Shown here: piece after piece, positions 47,301 to 58,214 of the stretch
Layout of the letters: every line of letters starts with the position of its first letter
Position numbering within the stretch: position 1 is the first letter of the stretch
From: Diplosphaera chodatii
Lineage: Eukaryota > Chlorophyta > Trebouxiophyceae > Prasiolales > Stichococcaceae
Direction: 5' to 3'
Assembly: GCA_032358165.1 (NCBI GenBank)
Contig: JAALGY010000020.1
Coordinates: 62,001 to 126,000, forward strand
DNA length: 64,000 nucleotides
Program-made: the position numbers and the translations under genes
The notes under the pieces: model-generated
The model's database searches: none
Told to the model about the DNA's origin: nothing
What the model saw: only the letters and a program-made list of their open reading frames with translations

Positions 47301-49152
47301 CCATAGTGTCTTGTCCAAATGCTGAAACTGGTGTCAGCCTGACAGGTGCTGCTCCTGTACTGGCGCATCCAGTACTGGGCACGAGCCTTCCAGCCGCTGA
47401 ACAACAGGTGCGCTGGAACGCCTTCGCTGCGCCACTTGGGGCTTCGGCACGCAACCAGCCTGATGGGAGACAGCTGCAAAATAGACAGTTGCATTCAGGC
47501 CGGTGCTACGCATGCATTTCAAGCTCTGAGGGCATCCCAGGGTTCAAGCCGAGATATCTCGTCTCATGCGCTATGCCTGCCGTGCTGTGCAGCTTTGTCG
47601 ACACGCTGCGAGCGGTGATCATCGACGTGCGGTGGTTCCTGATGCTTCTGCTTATCACGCTCTTCGGCTTCGCCGGTGCGTCTGCAGCAGCAACTTTGCA
47701 AATCCAGCTGTATACAATATCTGTTGAATGCTGCCCCTGGCAAGGCTGCTGTTGTAACACAAGGTCATTCTCGCAATCAGAGCTCGTGCTACCATGCTCA
47801 CTGCGAATGCAGGTGCCTTCTACATTCTGTTTCGTGCTGATGAGGGCAGCATGTTCGAGAGTTACTGGTGAGCTCACTGCTATGGTACTATCGAAACCCA
47901 CCGTTGTCCAGGTGGTTCAAACTGCCCCACTTACCAATACGCAGCAGCAGACGCAGGCAGCACATGGCGGGAATTTGCGTTTGCAGGCATGCTGTGCTTA
48001 CGCTGGTTGGCGCTTTGTTTGGCATTGGTGGCTTCGACTGGTGGGCAGCACATGCACTACGAACCCAGCAGTCCTCCATTCTGACTGTCCTTGGCAGCTA
48101 GGCCGACTGTCTGTGACAGACTGTCTGCTGTGGTGGCGTCAACATCTTGCACCGTGTGCAAACCCCTGTGCATCCTGTGGAATATGAGATCCCTGGGCTG
48201 CGTGCCCTGCAGGGACTTTTTCTACAAGTCCAGCAACCCGACGGTCGGCATTATCTTGCTGCTCTTGTTTGTGTTCACAATGAGCATGGTGCTGCTAAAC
48301 TGCCTCATCGGTGAGGGCCCCAAAAATCTGAAAAATCTGAAAAATCGCACCCTTTTTTTTTTCGATTTTCGATTTTCGATCAGTCGATCAGCGGTCGATC
48401 AGCGGTTTTGAAGCTAACGAAGTATGCACATCCTTGCAGGTCTCATGTCAGATGCTGCCACGAAGGTGTGTCTGCTCCTAGCAGCGCCTGCCGGTGGCCA
48501 CCAACGGTTCCAGATTGCATTGTTTTGGGTGTCGAGTATGTCAACCGCAGGCACTTGCCACCATGCAGCGCTCACAACAGAGTGGTAGTGTCGGATGTTC
48601 CTCGCGCTGCAGGCCAACGACGACGACGGGACGAAGTACCTGTGCTCCAAGGCGCAGCTGATCGACGAGCTGGAGGCGTCGCTGCCGGGGTGGGTCCGCC
48701 GACCGTCATGGTACCCCCAGTTCGTGCACCTGCTGAAGGTGTGGTCATGCCGTGGGATGCAAGCTCCCAGGATTTGCTGCTGGTTCTGCACCCTGCTCAT
48801 CAAGAGCACATCTGGATACCGTTGCATGGCACTCATGCTGCCCCGCAATGTACTGCATATATCTCAGCCATGGTTCAGCCAGTGACTGAATCATGCCCCA
48901 TGTGTGCGTGTCGTATACAGGTATGCAGTGGTGCACCCAGTTGTTGACAGCTGCCTTTGCGAACCTGGAGCTGGCGCAGCAGGTGGAGGGCAGCCAGCTG
49001 TGGACACCCAATCAAGCACCTTGGTGGAAGCGCCTTCCTGCTTCCAACCCTGATGCCCCAATCTGTGCAGGTGAACCCGGAGTCCGCGCAGCAGGTGGAG
49101 GGCAGCCAGCTGTGGGCGCTGTCCACCAGCAACGAGGGCGGCTCCGGGCTGC

Positions 49153-49185
<33 letters not shown>

Positions 49186-49509
49186 ACGAAGGCGGGGACG
49201 GCGGCGGCGGCGGCAGCGATCAGGTGTGCATTGTACTATGCCTTCTTGAATGAAACGAAAGCGCGGCAATTGCAAAGCTGCCCTGTGCGAGTGGGCGGTT
49301 TCATCGACACCGGCACTTTCAGATGTGTCGTCAGTCAACACTGGGAGGGCCTCATGTTGTGCGATGGACGGAGTTCTGGCACCTCATCCGTAATGCATTT
49401 GTGACGGCCGCAGGAGATCAAGCAGCAGCTGGCAGACCTCAAGGCGCAAGTTGATCGGCTAGAGGAGCTGCTGCGAAAGGCCCTTGAAGACAAATCGCAC
49501 ACGAAGTGA
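44321..49509 (+). CDS. TRP-family cation channel with C-terminal coiled coil
   Basis: The gene starts MAEAQQPLLPGNGDADGN (44321) and joins its first exon through a GC donor at 44420. A cytosolic part follows (FETLLRDAPDHVIEYLANRG, TEVLPLLRDGTIWTLGAD, GILNPLVEKWQDG, LRIYVHMPHSELRLHQTP), a pattern seen before TRP-type channels. Transmembrane exons are S1 (45948-46098, RRVLVWEFALYLIWLLGFQA), S2 (TIISLVVSLLGFAPFLYIE), S3 (WNLQDTLAFVLQ, then IVIAVMYFTRWH), S4 (VLLLYWRIQYWARAFQPLNN), S5 (DVRWFLMLLLITLFGFAGA), a pore region with TLVGALFGIGGFDW, and S6 (VGIILLLLFVFTMSMVLLNC then LIGLMSD). After S6 come a glycine-rich linker (near 49160) and a C-terminal coiled coil (EIKQQLADLKAQVDRLEELL), stop at 49507-49509. 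I see no ankyrin repeats. Six segments and a voltage-sensor-poor S4 favour TRP over voltage-gated channels. Ion selectivity and trigger are unknown. Three introns hold partial exon copies. Confidence 0.85.
44779..44840 (+). repeat. Partial copy of a TRP-channel exon in the upstream intron
   Basis: About 60 bases match the start of the next exon (original 44881-44943, encoding AGLSAEEGAVDFETLLRDAP), including the acceptor-like CAG. The shared block ACGCTGCTGCGGGACG is exact. Overall identity is roughly 80-85% with small indels. Spacing is about 102 bases. The copy is shifted relative to the exon frame, but in its own frame gives VELQTLLRDDPKRMVF, so use as an alternative exon cannot be excluded. 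Confidence 0.8.
46161..46200 (+). repeat. Partial copy of the S1 exon end in the following intron
   Basis: GGCTGCTCGGCTTCCAGGCC...ATCATC at 46061 in the S1 exon recurs in degraded form as GGCTGCTGGGCTTCCAAGCA...ATCATT at 46163, 102 bases (34 codons) later. The intervening intron is open in the exon's frame, so read-through would give WLLGFQAFII and then RLLGFQADII. Identity is about 70-75% over some 36 bases, the weakest of the copies. Confidence 0.6.
48320..48412. repeat. AT-rich simple repeats with fold-back potential in an intron
   Basis: Just after the donor of the S6 exon come three units of GAAAAATC type, a run of about ten T, then TCGATTTT units and three GTCGATCAGCG-like units. AAAATCG on the left can pair with CGATTTT on the right across the T-run. 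The base composition differs sharply from the surrounding GC-rich intron. Confidence 0.8.
48960..49012 (+). repeat. Partial copy of a late TRP-channel exon in the upstream intron
   Basis: GCGCAGCAGGTGGAGGGCAG and the following CCAGCTGTGG occur exactly twice, at about 48974 and 49087. The right copy is in the exon encoding VNPESAQQVEGSQLWALS. The left copy would read ANLELAQQVEGSQLWTPN. The matching region extends left through GAACC(T/C)GGAG, giving about 45 bases at near 90% identity. Spacing is 112 bases, not a multiple of three. Either copy could be spliced in. Confidence 0.85.
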
Positions 49510-50210
49510 CGCAGTAGCCGCCGGCAGTGCGACAGCTGTCCAGCACTTGGCAGCCCAGTAGACAGGTGCAGCGGCGCCAGACTTGGGAGCTGCAAATTAA
49601 ATGCAACTGTGTTATACGAAAACACACAGGGAGCCCACTACCAACCTGCTGGCAGCCTGCAGCAGCTGAACAGAAGAGCTGTGCACCTTCAGTTGCAGAC
49701 CGTAGCTCGAACCCTCAGAGGGTCTGGTAGGTAGACAGTCTGCAGGTGTGCATCCTGCAACAGCACCAGAGCGCAGGAGCTGACCTTGCGCCAGCGCAGT
49801 GCAGGAACGAAGTCGGAAGTTGTGAAGCGTTCACATTCAGTCATGCGTAGTACAGGAGAGATTTCATACACTGGCCAGATGGCTGCCGCCTCTCAGTGTG
49901 CGGAACATGCTGAGTGTTTCAATCTTGATCCTGATCAGAGCAGTATAAACAAATGGTGGTTGGCACCACACATGCGCAAGTAAGCGGTGCTGTGCTGAAG
50001 CGACATTTGTCCTGCACACCGCCAAGCCCTTTCCGCAGACCAACTGAACATGCACCACTGAAACGCTTCTGTACCCTACACTCCCACTGCATCTTGCAAC
50101 CCCCAAAGCCTACACAGCTACTCTTTTTGTCCCTGCCAGCACACGCTGACCTGCAGGTCTGGCCCGCGAGGCCATCTGCCGCACTAGGGTTCAGCATTAC
50201 AATTGTCAGC
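49510..50210. other. Convergent 3' intergenic region
   Basis: About 700 bp lies between the stops of the TRP-channel gene (plus) and the armadillo-BTB gene (minus). A local complementarity, ACCCTCAGAGGGT, sits at about 49711-49723. I did not find a full tRNA cloverleaf around it. Nothing else was recognised. Confidence 0.4.
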
Positions 50211-53200
50211 TCAGAAACGCAGCGCCTGCGACAGGCGATCCAGAGCGTCTGCCGAGCTGGCCTGCGGTGATGGCGGCGGCGGCGCCGCTTCCACTGCTTC
50301 CACCACTTCCGGTGCTGCCGCCTCTGGCGTGCTGGGCACCGAGGAATCTGCGGCCGTGTCTCCTGCACCGGCTCCCGACGCCACGGCATGTGAAGCCTCC
50401 GGCTGTCTCTGCGCCCACCCTGCAGCGGCTCCGCCCCCGGCCGCATCCCTGCCTGGGCTGTGCGGCTGTGAAGCGAACACCATCTGCGATGTCGGGCTGT
50501 CAGTGAGCTCTGCCTCCCGCGCAGCGTCCAGTGCATCCGACAGCGTCTCGCGCAACGGCGGCAGCGGCGCAGGAGCAAAGGCGGCAGGCTGCCCCCGCCT
50601 GGGCACAAAGCACACATCATGCCAAAACTCGAACTCGGCATTCTGCACATCATGTGCTCAGAAGATGCAGTGGGTGCACAAACATGCCAAGTCAGTGACG
50701 GTGCAGGCAGCACGTGAGATGCAGCGCTCGTGCATGCCTCTCAAGCTGCAGTCCCTACAGATATGCAGCTTGGAGCTGAGGAGCTGGTGCACTGCAGGCC
50801 ACATGCACAGCCCACCTGTCTGCAGCCAGCGGGGATGCAGCTACCGATGACGCTGCAGACGGCGTGGGCGGCAGGCTGCTGATGCTGCCAGCTGCGAGGC
50901 TGCCGTTGCCGATGCTGGTGGCAGAGCGCAAGTCCCTAAAGGCACGCCAAGGATAGTACATAAAGGCATGATCTGAGCGCAGAATTATGTCGACTGAGCC
51001 AGGGAGACTTGCAATGACAAATGTGCATCACAGAGCTGTGCCACGTGGTGTCACCTGGCACTGGAGGTTCTGCCCATGCCGTCAGACAAGCTAGTGGACC
51101 GGGCAGGCGGCAGGAAGCCGGAAGTGGACCTCCTGCTCAACGCCCGGCTCAGGTCTGTGGACGAAGCTGTGCGGGAGGGCGGCCCGGGAGCCAGCGGCTG
51201 CAGGAAGCAGGGACAGGTCAGCGCATTCTGGCGAGCAGGTGTGCCTGCACTAATGTACCTCAACAACAGGCAATGGCAGGATGGCCAGCAGCACAGCAGG
51301 AGTCGCCGGAGCATCCCACGATCACATGTGTATAGAGTCCACACTGCAATCACCAGCTCAACTTTGTGCTACAGCCATGTGACTTCCGCTTTAAACCCTT
51401 CACCAAGTGTGCATGCACCTGCAGGCGGTCGGTCAGGATGGCGGCCAGGCCTGAGTGCAGCACGTCCGGGAAGTCGGCCGCCAGCGCCGCTAGAGTCCCA
51501 TCCGCGTGCAGCTGCCCCAGCCGTCGTGCCACATACAGCAGCGCAGCCTGCGCTAGCTGCGCCCCTGCAGACGCCAGCAGCGATCACGTTTGACAGCTCA
51601 CACACGCGCTTCGTGTATCAAAGCAGCTCTTTGACCCCCAGCCAAGCGCAAAATAATGATGCAAGCCAGTCCCTGCCTTCACAAGCTCGGGGTCATCGGG
51701 CACCAGACCGTCCCAGTCCCAGGTGACACCACCACAGATGCAGTCATGAATGCAATAGTCGTCGTTCCGACCTGGGGCGCGGGCGGCTGCGGCGGCGCTC
51801 AGCGCTGCTGGCAGAACGTCGGGGTCGGCCGCCAGCGCGGCAGGCAGCGCAGCCTCTGCCGCTGCTTTTGCCGCCTCCAGCTGCAGCGCCGCCCCCAGCC
51901 GCCATAGGTCCAGCGCCTGGCCCGGCTGCAGCGGCGGCGTCGGCCTGCAGGTACCAGGATGTTGAGGGACCATATTGACTGTTTGTTGTCATACCAGTAG
52001 AGTGTCATGCCAGCTGAAGGGTGCTGCACGGTCCTTGCGTCTCAACAGCGACCGGCGCCGCAGCTCGCACGAGTTGATGCACGATGCACTGAGGTCTTCA
52101 TGTCTGGCACGCACCCTGCCAGGCAGTCGAGCGCCAGGCGAAAGACTGCAGGCATGCGGCTGGTGTCGATGGCTGGGATGGGCGGCACCACCACCTGCAT
52201 CAGAAACACAGTTTGTGTGTGAATCTGCTTAGGTAGGTCAATGCAGGTCATGCTGTTTGTAGTGGCCAGCGCTGCCGGATGGTGTCACCCATTTGCCAGC
52301 TTGCAGAAGGGGCAGGTCGAAGTGATGATACATACACTGCGCCAGGCCCTGCGGTTGAGACATCATCACATGGGCATACACACTGCTACAGGGGCCCACC
52401 TTGGTTTCAGAGCCGACCTCCTCTCGTGCGAGCGCCGCGGCCACCACGGGTGAGGCGGCAGCAATGGCGGCGCGCGACGCCTGCACTTCCTCCCCTGCAG
52501 CAGCATTATTGCACCGGTGTGACGCTGGTCAAAGGCTTGGCGACCAGAATCAGCAGATACGTCTTTACACATCCTGGCAACCACAGTGCCCGCAATGTGA
52601 TTAGATGTTGACCACCATCAGCGCGGGAAGGGTTCACAGCAGCTTGGCTGATGCTTCATGCAGGGCTTAACCACATACATGTTGTGCTTCTGTCCGTTGA
52701 TGTGCACAGCCGCAACGACCTACCCGCAACAACGAAGGTGATCTCTTCGGGGTCTGTGCCGTTCGGCAGCCGGTGCTCCGCTGACGATGCGCTGTGCAAC
52801 CGCGATGGCGGCGACGGCGGGGCAGCGTCGGCAGGGTATTGGGACCCCAGGAGGTACTCCAGGGCATCCGCCAGCGCCCGGATGCAGTCGGCGCCTGCAA
52901 TGTGGGACACGATGCAACTGAGTTTCCACCCAACGCGGCGAGGCAGCTGAGTAGGAGTGCATGGGGGCTGCGCCAGATTTCGATCGACCCTGCTGCCCTG
53001 GCCTGGGAGCAACTGCACTGGCGGCAACGGACAGTCTGTTGTCTTCGAGCAAGCGGTCTCAGAATTGTCCTCAATCACATTCCAACATGCGCAGCAACCC
53101 TCGTTGATGTACCGGTGGAAGGGCCAGCGCACCGTCGCCTGTGCGCAGGCTGCCATCTGCTTCCAGCGCCCCTGGCAGCGGCTCGCCGGACACTTCGGCG

Positions 53201-56200
53201 AGCGCCGCCGTCACCAGTGTGCTGACGCGCCCCCCTGCAGCAGATGATCAGAGGTTTGGAGGGCGGGACTTGACAAGTTGACAGAGCTCTTTGGCCATGA
53301 CCCATTCGGTTGCTGCTGGTGCAACAGCAGGTCCGGTATGTCAGACGATACAAAGGGTACACCTCGCAGCAGGGCCGCAGCTGCGGCCGGCGGCCGGTGT
53401 GGAAGCAGCTCGGCAGCCGCCAGCGCCGCCTCCACAGGGTGGGACGCCCCGACGCTGGCCAGCAGCAGCGCGCCTGCAGTGTGCACACATAACCTTTAGT
53501 TTATGCTAGTGCACTGGCGAAGCTACTGAGCTTTGCAGCAGGCAGCCCACCAGGGGTGTTTGCATACACTGTACACAGCTTCGCTCCCTTCATCAGTAGC
53601 GTTCAACAGTGCTCATCAGCAGCATGGGTCCAGACAACACGGAGCATCGTCTGGTACGCACTTCTGCGGTCAGTGAGTGTTATGTACATCATCGATGCTT
53701 TCTGATGACTACAATGTCACCTTTGCCGGAGGCGAGGCGCTCTGCCAGCTGCTCCGCGACGCCGGGCATCGACAGGCACGGCCCGCAGTCCCGCGCCAGC
53801 AGCAGCCCGCGCACCACCGCCAGGCTGTCCCCGCCGGCGACCAGCACCTCCAGCAGCTGACGACACGCCTCCGCGTCCTGCAACGGCAGTTTGCAGAGGC
53901 TCTCAATGGGATGACGCCAGCTGCAGCTGACTCTGGACCAGTACAGGAGGTCGCAAAGATGGCGTGATGCGCTGCTTGATCCAAGCAAGTATCCTAGATC
54001 GTTCAAGCATGCTGCGGGACGGCATGTACTGACAGCAGGCAGCTGCCACGCCCGAAAGCGGAACACACAGGGCTCTACTTGCTCACTGCGCATACAGCCC
54101 GATGGCAGTAGCAGAAGTGTTACAACCGCCAGGCTTGCAGTGCGCTGCATGAATCAGTGATGCAGTCTGACTGCACCAACAACTATAACCACGTGCTCTG
54201 GTCAAGCTACTGCTCTGAACCCTGAGCCCTATCCCAATCGCACCAGGTCCTGCGCGTGCGACGCCAGCAGCGCGACGTGCACCAGCGCCGCCAGGTCGGC
54301 CGGCTGCAGCAGCGCACGCAGCGCGGCGGCAGAGTCCGCCCCAGGGCCGCCCGCCAGCGCCGCCAGCAGCAGCGCCGCCTTGCCGCCCAGGCCCCCCATC
54401 GACAGCAGCCGCACCTGCAGGATGTCAGGGCCCCAGGTTTGCAGGACCAGGATTCACCGGTTCAGCAAGCGCTGCACATCAAGCATGGAAGCGTCTGGAC
54501 AACAGCACAATGATTCCATGGCAACTGATCACCGTTGACGGGTGTGATAAGGCCAGCTGGTCTCTGCGGGCTGCTGCCATTATGGCTTCGAAGTTACTAT
54601 ACATGCTGGCTATCCAGCTATTGGAATTGGAAGCAAATACTGAAGACTTGAATCTGACCCGGTGGTCTTTCTGTGCGGAAGTGGCACCCACATCAACGCA
54701 ACTTAACCGATGAGGCTCACCAGGGGCGCAAGGCCGCCCTCGGCAGTGATCGCAGCACGTGCGCGGCTGCCCAGCGCCGAGATCAGCTCCTCAAAAACGT
54801 CAAGGCCTGCAGCAGAGCCACAACAGCACAGGGTTAGGGGTGCAAATCACATCACTGTCTAGAAGTCGAGACGGGTCTCAGCCCATCAGCGACCTTGCTG
54901 TCTAGCCGCACATCGGTTGAACAACCCACTATCGCCAGTGCAGCGGGTTCATCGGGTGACGGGAGCAACAGGGTGAATGAGCAGGGTGCACCCAGCGACA
55001 GCGTGAGGGGGTCGCCCAGGGTGCTGAGCAGGCGCACGAACACCGGCAGCTCCTGCAGCAGGCACAACAGCAGCACATCAAGCACTTGCCACATCATGGC
55101 TGCCGGTGGAAGAAGAACGAGGAATGAAACAACCATGTCCTGTCAGTGGGCCCTCATTCAAAGCTTGCAGCGCTGCATTGCAGTGCTTGGTAACTGTGCC
55201 AGCAGCCACAGGCACCAGCGGTGGCCGTCATGCCGTTTTGGCACAATCCGGCAGTGGCTCCACCCCTAGCCTCTGGTGCCCAGCACCCTGGCCCACCTGC
55301 AGCAGCAGCGCCGCCACGATGCGGGAGCGGGCCGCCAGCGGGTACAGCAGCTCCATGAGCTCGCGCGCCCACACGCGGCACTTCAGGTTGCCGGGCTCGT
55401 CCACCACCGCGCCCAGCAGCTGCACCTGCGTCAATTTCAATTGGGGTTGGAGGGGGTCGGCATTTCAGGTTCCCGGGCGCCCAGCAGCTGCACCTGCGCC
55501 ATGTGGCGACCACGATGGTGCAGCGAGCGCACATGGTACTGAGCTCCCAGTGAACGACTGCTGGCAGCTGACGGGCAGGGCAAGGGGGCATGGGAATACA
55601 CCCCTGTCTGATCCCCTGTCTGATGGCGATCTGCCTGCTGAGCAGCAGACAACACAGGCGAGATGCACTGCAGGCTCTGCAACATGGATGTGGCTGCGTG
55701 GTGCCGAAGGCCAGCTGTCTGGTCATCGCACCAGAGAGTGGATGCCGCCAGAGGCAAACAGCTCCGCCGCAGAGTGTCCGGAAGCATCTGCCGCCGCCAG
55801 CGCATACAGTGCCTACAGAACAACATGCCTTGATGAGAGTTACGCGCTGCCAGTAGTATAGTGCTTGCATGTGCGGAGAACCCAGCGCGTGTCATGCATG
55901 ATGAGCATCCGCCCATGAACTGTGCCACGCGCCGCTGTTGAGTGGTGATACAAAGCGCCAGATGCAACCACCCTCGCCTTCAGCACGTCGTCCAGCGCAA
56001 TTGGCACCGAACGCGCCGTGCCCGCCTGCAGGATGCTGCACAGCGCCGGCACCGCCCCCGCCTGTATGGCCGCAGCCCTGCATTGCAGTACACGGTTTTT
56101 CTGGGTCAGAACCCTGTAACCACTCACGCTGGGCAAGCACCTGCATTGCAGCGGCAACTTCGCAGCCGGCACACTGCTCATGCCCCATGTTGGCCACCTG

Positions 56201-57120
56201 TTCTTGGTGTTGTTGCGCGCCAGCATGGTGAGGGCCTCGACAGCTGGCGCAATGCGCAGCGCGCCCTGGCCTGCGGCCCACTCGCCAGCCTGCTTCCTGC
56301 TGTCGCAAGTCTGCTTCCTGTGTTCGTCACGTTGTCCACCGCCATCGCCGCCATTGCTGTCTGCTGATCCGCCGCCAGCGCCGCCATTGCTACCGCCGCT
56401 GCCTTGGCTGCAGCTCTCAGGTGCGAAATCAGCAGCGCTTGCCTCTGTCGCGGCTGCATCATCTGCACGCTGCTGTGCTGGGAGCAACGCCGGCCGCCGC
56501 CGTGGCGGCGCCGGCATTGCGGTCTCCAGCAGCTTCACCTGACATGACGAGGAAGGCACAGAGGTATGCACTAGCGATGTGCCGCGTAACAGCAGAATGT
56601 CGTGATCATGGTCCGGTGCATAGGTCACGAATGGACAGTGAAGCAAGCAGCTTGGGGAGGCTGCTTACCAGCAGTGGGAAGCCACCGGCCTCGCGAAAAG
56701 CCGCCTGCAGGGGCAGAAACATGGCCGCATTGCGTGCCAGCCCCTGCAGCGCCTTGAGCCCCTGCAGCTGCTGCGCTTCATCGGCTGCCTGCGGCGGTCA
56801 GGCAGCACACAGTGTCAGAGCGATGAACCGCAGGGCTTTGTGTGATCATGCCGATTACTGCTAGATGCTGCACATTTGCAAGACCGCAGCCACCAGGTTG
56901 CACACAAGCATCACTTTGCCAGACTGCAGGCATGCAATATGTCTGGCTACAGCCCTGTTGCATGTTGCCACAAACTGCCGCTTATGTCATGCTTGTTTGG
57001 CATGCATGCCTGGATGTCGGTCAGAATGGTGGACAGCATCGCCTTGACGCCCTGCGCCACCATCTCCTCGTGCTGTCGCTGCGCCATTTTTGCAGGATCC
57101 ACCAGCCGCTGCTGCTGCCG
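50211..57120 (-). CDS. Armadillo-repeat / BTB-POZ protein (ARIA/ABAP1-like architecture)
   Basis: Reading leftwards, exons at 57010-57120 (RQQQRLVDPAKMAQRQHEEM...) and 56669-56788 (AADEAQQLQGLKALQGLARN...) lead into helical armadillo-like repeats: AAIQAGAVPALCSILQAG, ALYALAAADASGHSAAELFA, VQLLGAVVDEPGNLKCRVWA, ITAEGGLAPLVSLIG and IRALADALEYLLGSQ, down to about 52,730. A BTB/POZ domain follows, split over three exons: DPEEITFVV, then GEEVQASRAAIAAASPVVAA (52,400-52,496), then PPIPAIDTSRMPAVFRLALD (52,115-52,200). A helical segment after it, LQPGQALDLWRLGAALQLEA, resembles the post-BTB region. The tail is disordered, Ser/Pro-rich, ending ADALDRLSQALRF with TGA at 50213-50211. In plants, ARM-BTB proteins bind CUL3 ubiquitin ligases and transcription factors. 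That role is inferred here. The intron after 57010 would need a GC donor. The true 5' end is unresolved and may reach 57321. Confidence 0.75.
55461..55500 (-). repeat. Partial copy of an armadillo exon start in the upstream intron
   Basis: The acceptor and first codons of the exon encoding VQLLGAVVDEPGNLKCRVWA (original about 55379-55432) recur at 55461-55500. The copy has the exact block GCGCCCAGCAGCTGCACCTGCG minus its first base, and CA(T/C)TTCAGGTT nearby. About 15 bases in the middle are missing. On the coding strand the copy reads QVQLLGAREPEMP, against QVQLLGAVVDEPGNLKC. Confidence 0.8.
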
Positions 57121-57207
57121 CTGATACTACCGCCTCAGCTAAGCGCTGTGCCGCTTGCTGGTGGCATGTTGCTGCAGAGGCTTGTGCGGGCGCCTGCCGT
57201 GCTGCAC

Positions 57208-57321
57208 TGCGTCCTCAGATCACGGATCGCTTGCAACTCTCGGTCAGATGGGTTCCACAGGCGCAGGTAGTACGCTGCCAGCACCGTCGATTACGGCTGC
57301 AATGGCGCCTGTTTCAGCCAT
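57208..57321 (-). other. Coding-like patch upstream of the armadillo-BTB gene (unresolved)
   Basis: On the minus strand 57282-57208 reads AAYYLRLWNPSDRELQAIRD LRTQ, whose composition is protein-like and unlike the surrounding intron. An ATG at 57321 opens MAETGAIAAVIDGAGSVLP in a different frame and overlaps it. I cannot join either frame to the next exon at 57120 with standard donors and matching phases. It could be the true first exon of the armadillo-BTB gene, a small separate gene, or a frame broken by a sequence error. Confidence 0.35.
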
Positions 57322-58214
57322 CGAGGGACGTCTGCATGCAGAAATAAGCTGAACGTGAGCACTGAAGCTCGAGCATCACACATGCTGTCTGGCGCAGCGC
57401 ACACAACTGCTGCATGCGCTGCTGAATGCGAGCAGCGGGCGCGCAATTGCATGCATTCTCGCGCTCGCGCAATGTACTGCAACCTGCTGATCCATGCTAC
57501 ATGTACACTGCAATGCAATGCTTCCATATTCACAAGCTGGGCTGCAACCTGCGAAGTATGTACGGACACGGTCGATCGTCCCGGCAGGTCGCAGATGATG
57601 GGGAGCTGCAACGGCCGCCCCGGCCGTGCGACACCTCGTCTGACTTTCGTATTGGAGGCTTGAAGCTATGAGACGGGTGGAACGATGCGGGAAACTTCAG
57701 CAGGGCGCGACCCAACGCTGGATCTTGGGGTGCAGGAGCCCACGGCCCCCCAGAAACAGATACGTCAACTGATATGGCTGTGACGGAATGCTGCAGATAG
57801 GCACAAGACGGGTGGTATCGCACATGTGCGGACAGTGAATGTGGGCACTGAGATGTTGGGACCATGGTCATGCAACCTAGGTACCTAGCAGTCCTCACAG
57901 CAAATGTCATGTGAGTCTGTGTAGCGAACAGTATGTAAACTTTCACATTACATACACGTATCATCATCTACACGCTGGAAATTCGACGTTTCACATGGGC
58001 TCGCCAATGCGCGGCAGGGCAAGAGTATCGTGCAATGCCGCAGCATTGCATGCCGCCACCCGGCACACCACACTCAACAGCCGGATAGTTGACTGGCTGC
58101 AGCATCAAAGCGCCCGTAGCGGTGTTGCTTCAGCGTCAGTCCCAGAGACACCCGTCCGTCTGGACAGATAAGACCAGCCCTGCCGCTTGCTGAAGCGGGT
58201 GCCGCTGCTGCAGC
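57322..58214. other. Bidirectional upstream region with two short palindromes
   Basis: About 890 bp lies between the armadillo-BTB 5' end and the eIF2D start. Two perfect palindromes sit close together: GACCATGGTC at 57860-57869 and CTAGGTACCTAG at 57877-57888. They could bind dimeric factors but match no motif I can name with confidence. A 102-codon plus-strand open frame at 57358-57663 is Cys/Thr/Arg-rich with no motif, so I do not call it a gene. Confidence 0.4.

Noticed and set aside
49705..49735. tRNA-like GCTCGAACCCTCAGAGGGT
   Set aside because: A T-arm-like word is present, but no acceptor stem, anticodon arm or D-arm can be drawn around it.
57358..57663. Plus-strand 102-codon frame before eIF2D
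   Set aside because: It is Cys/Thr/Arg-rich with no motif, and sits in intergenic sequence with local GCGC repeats.
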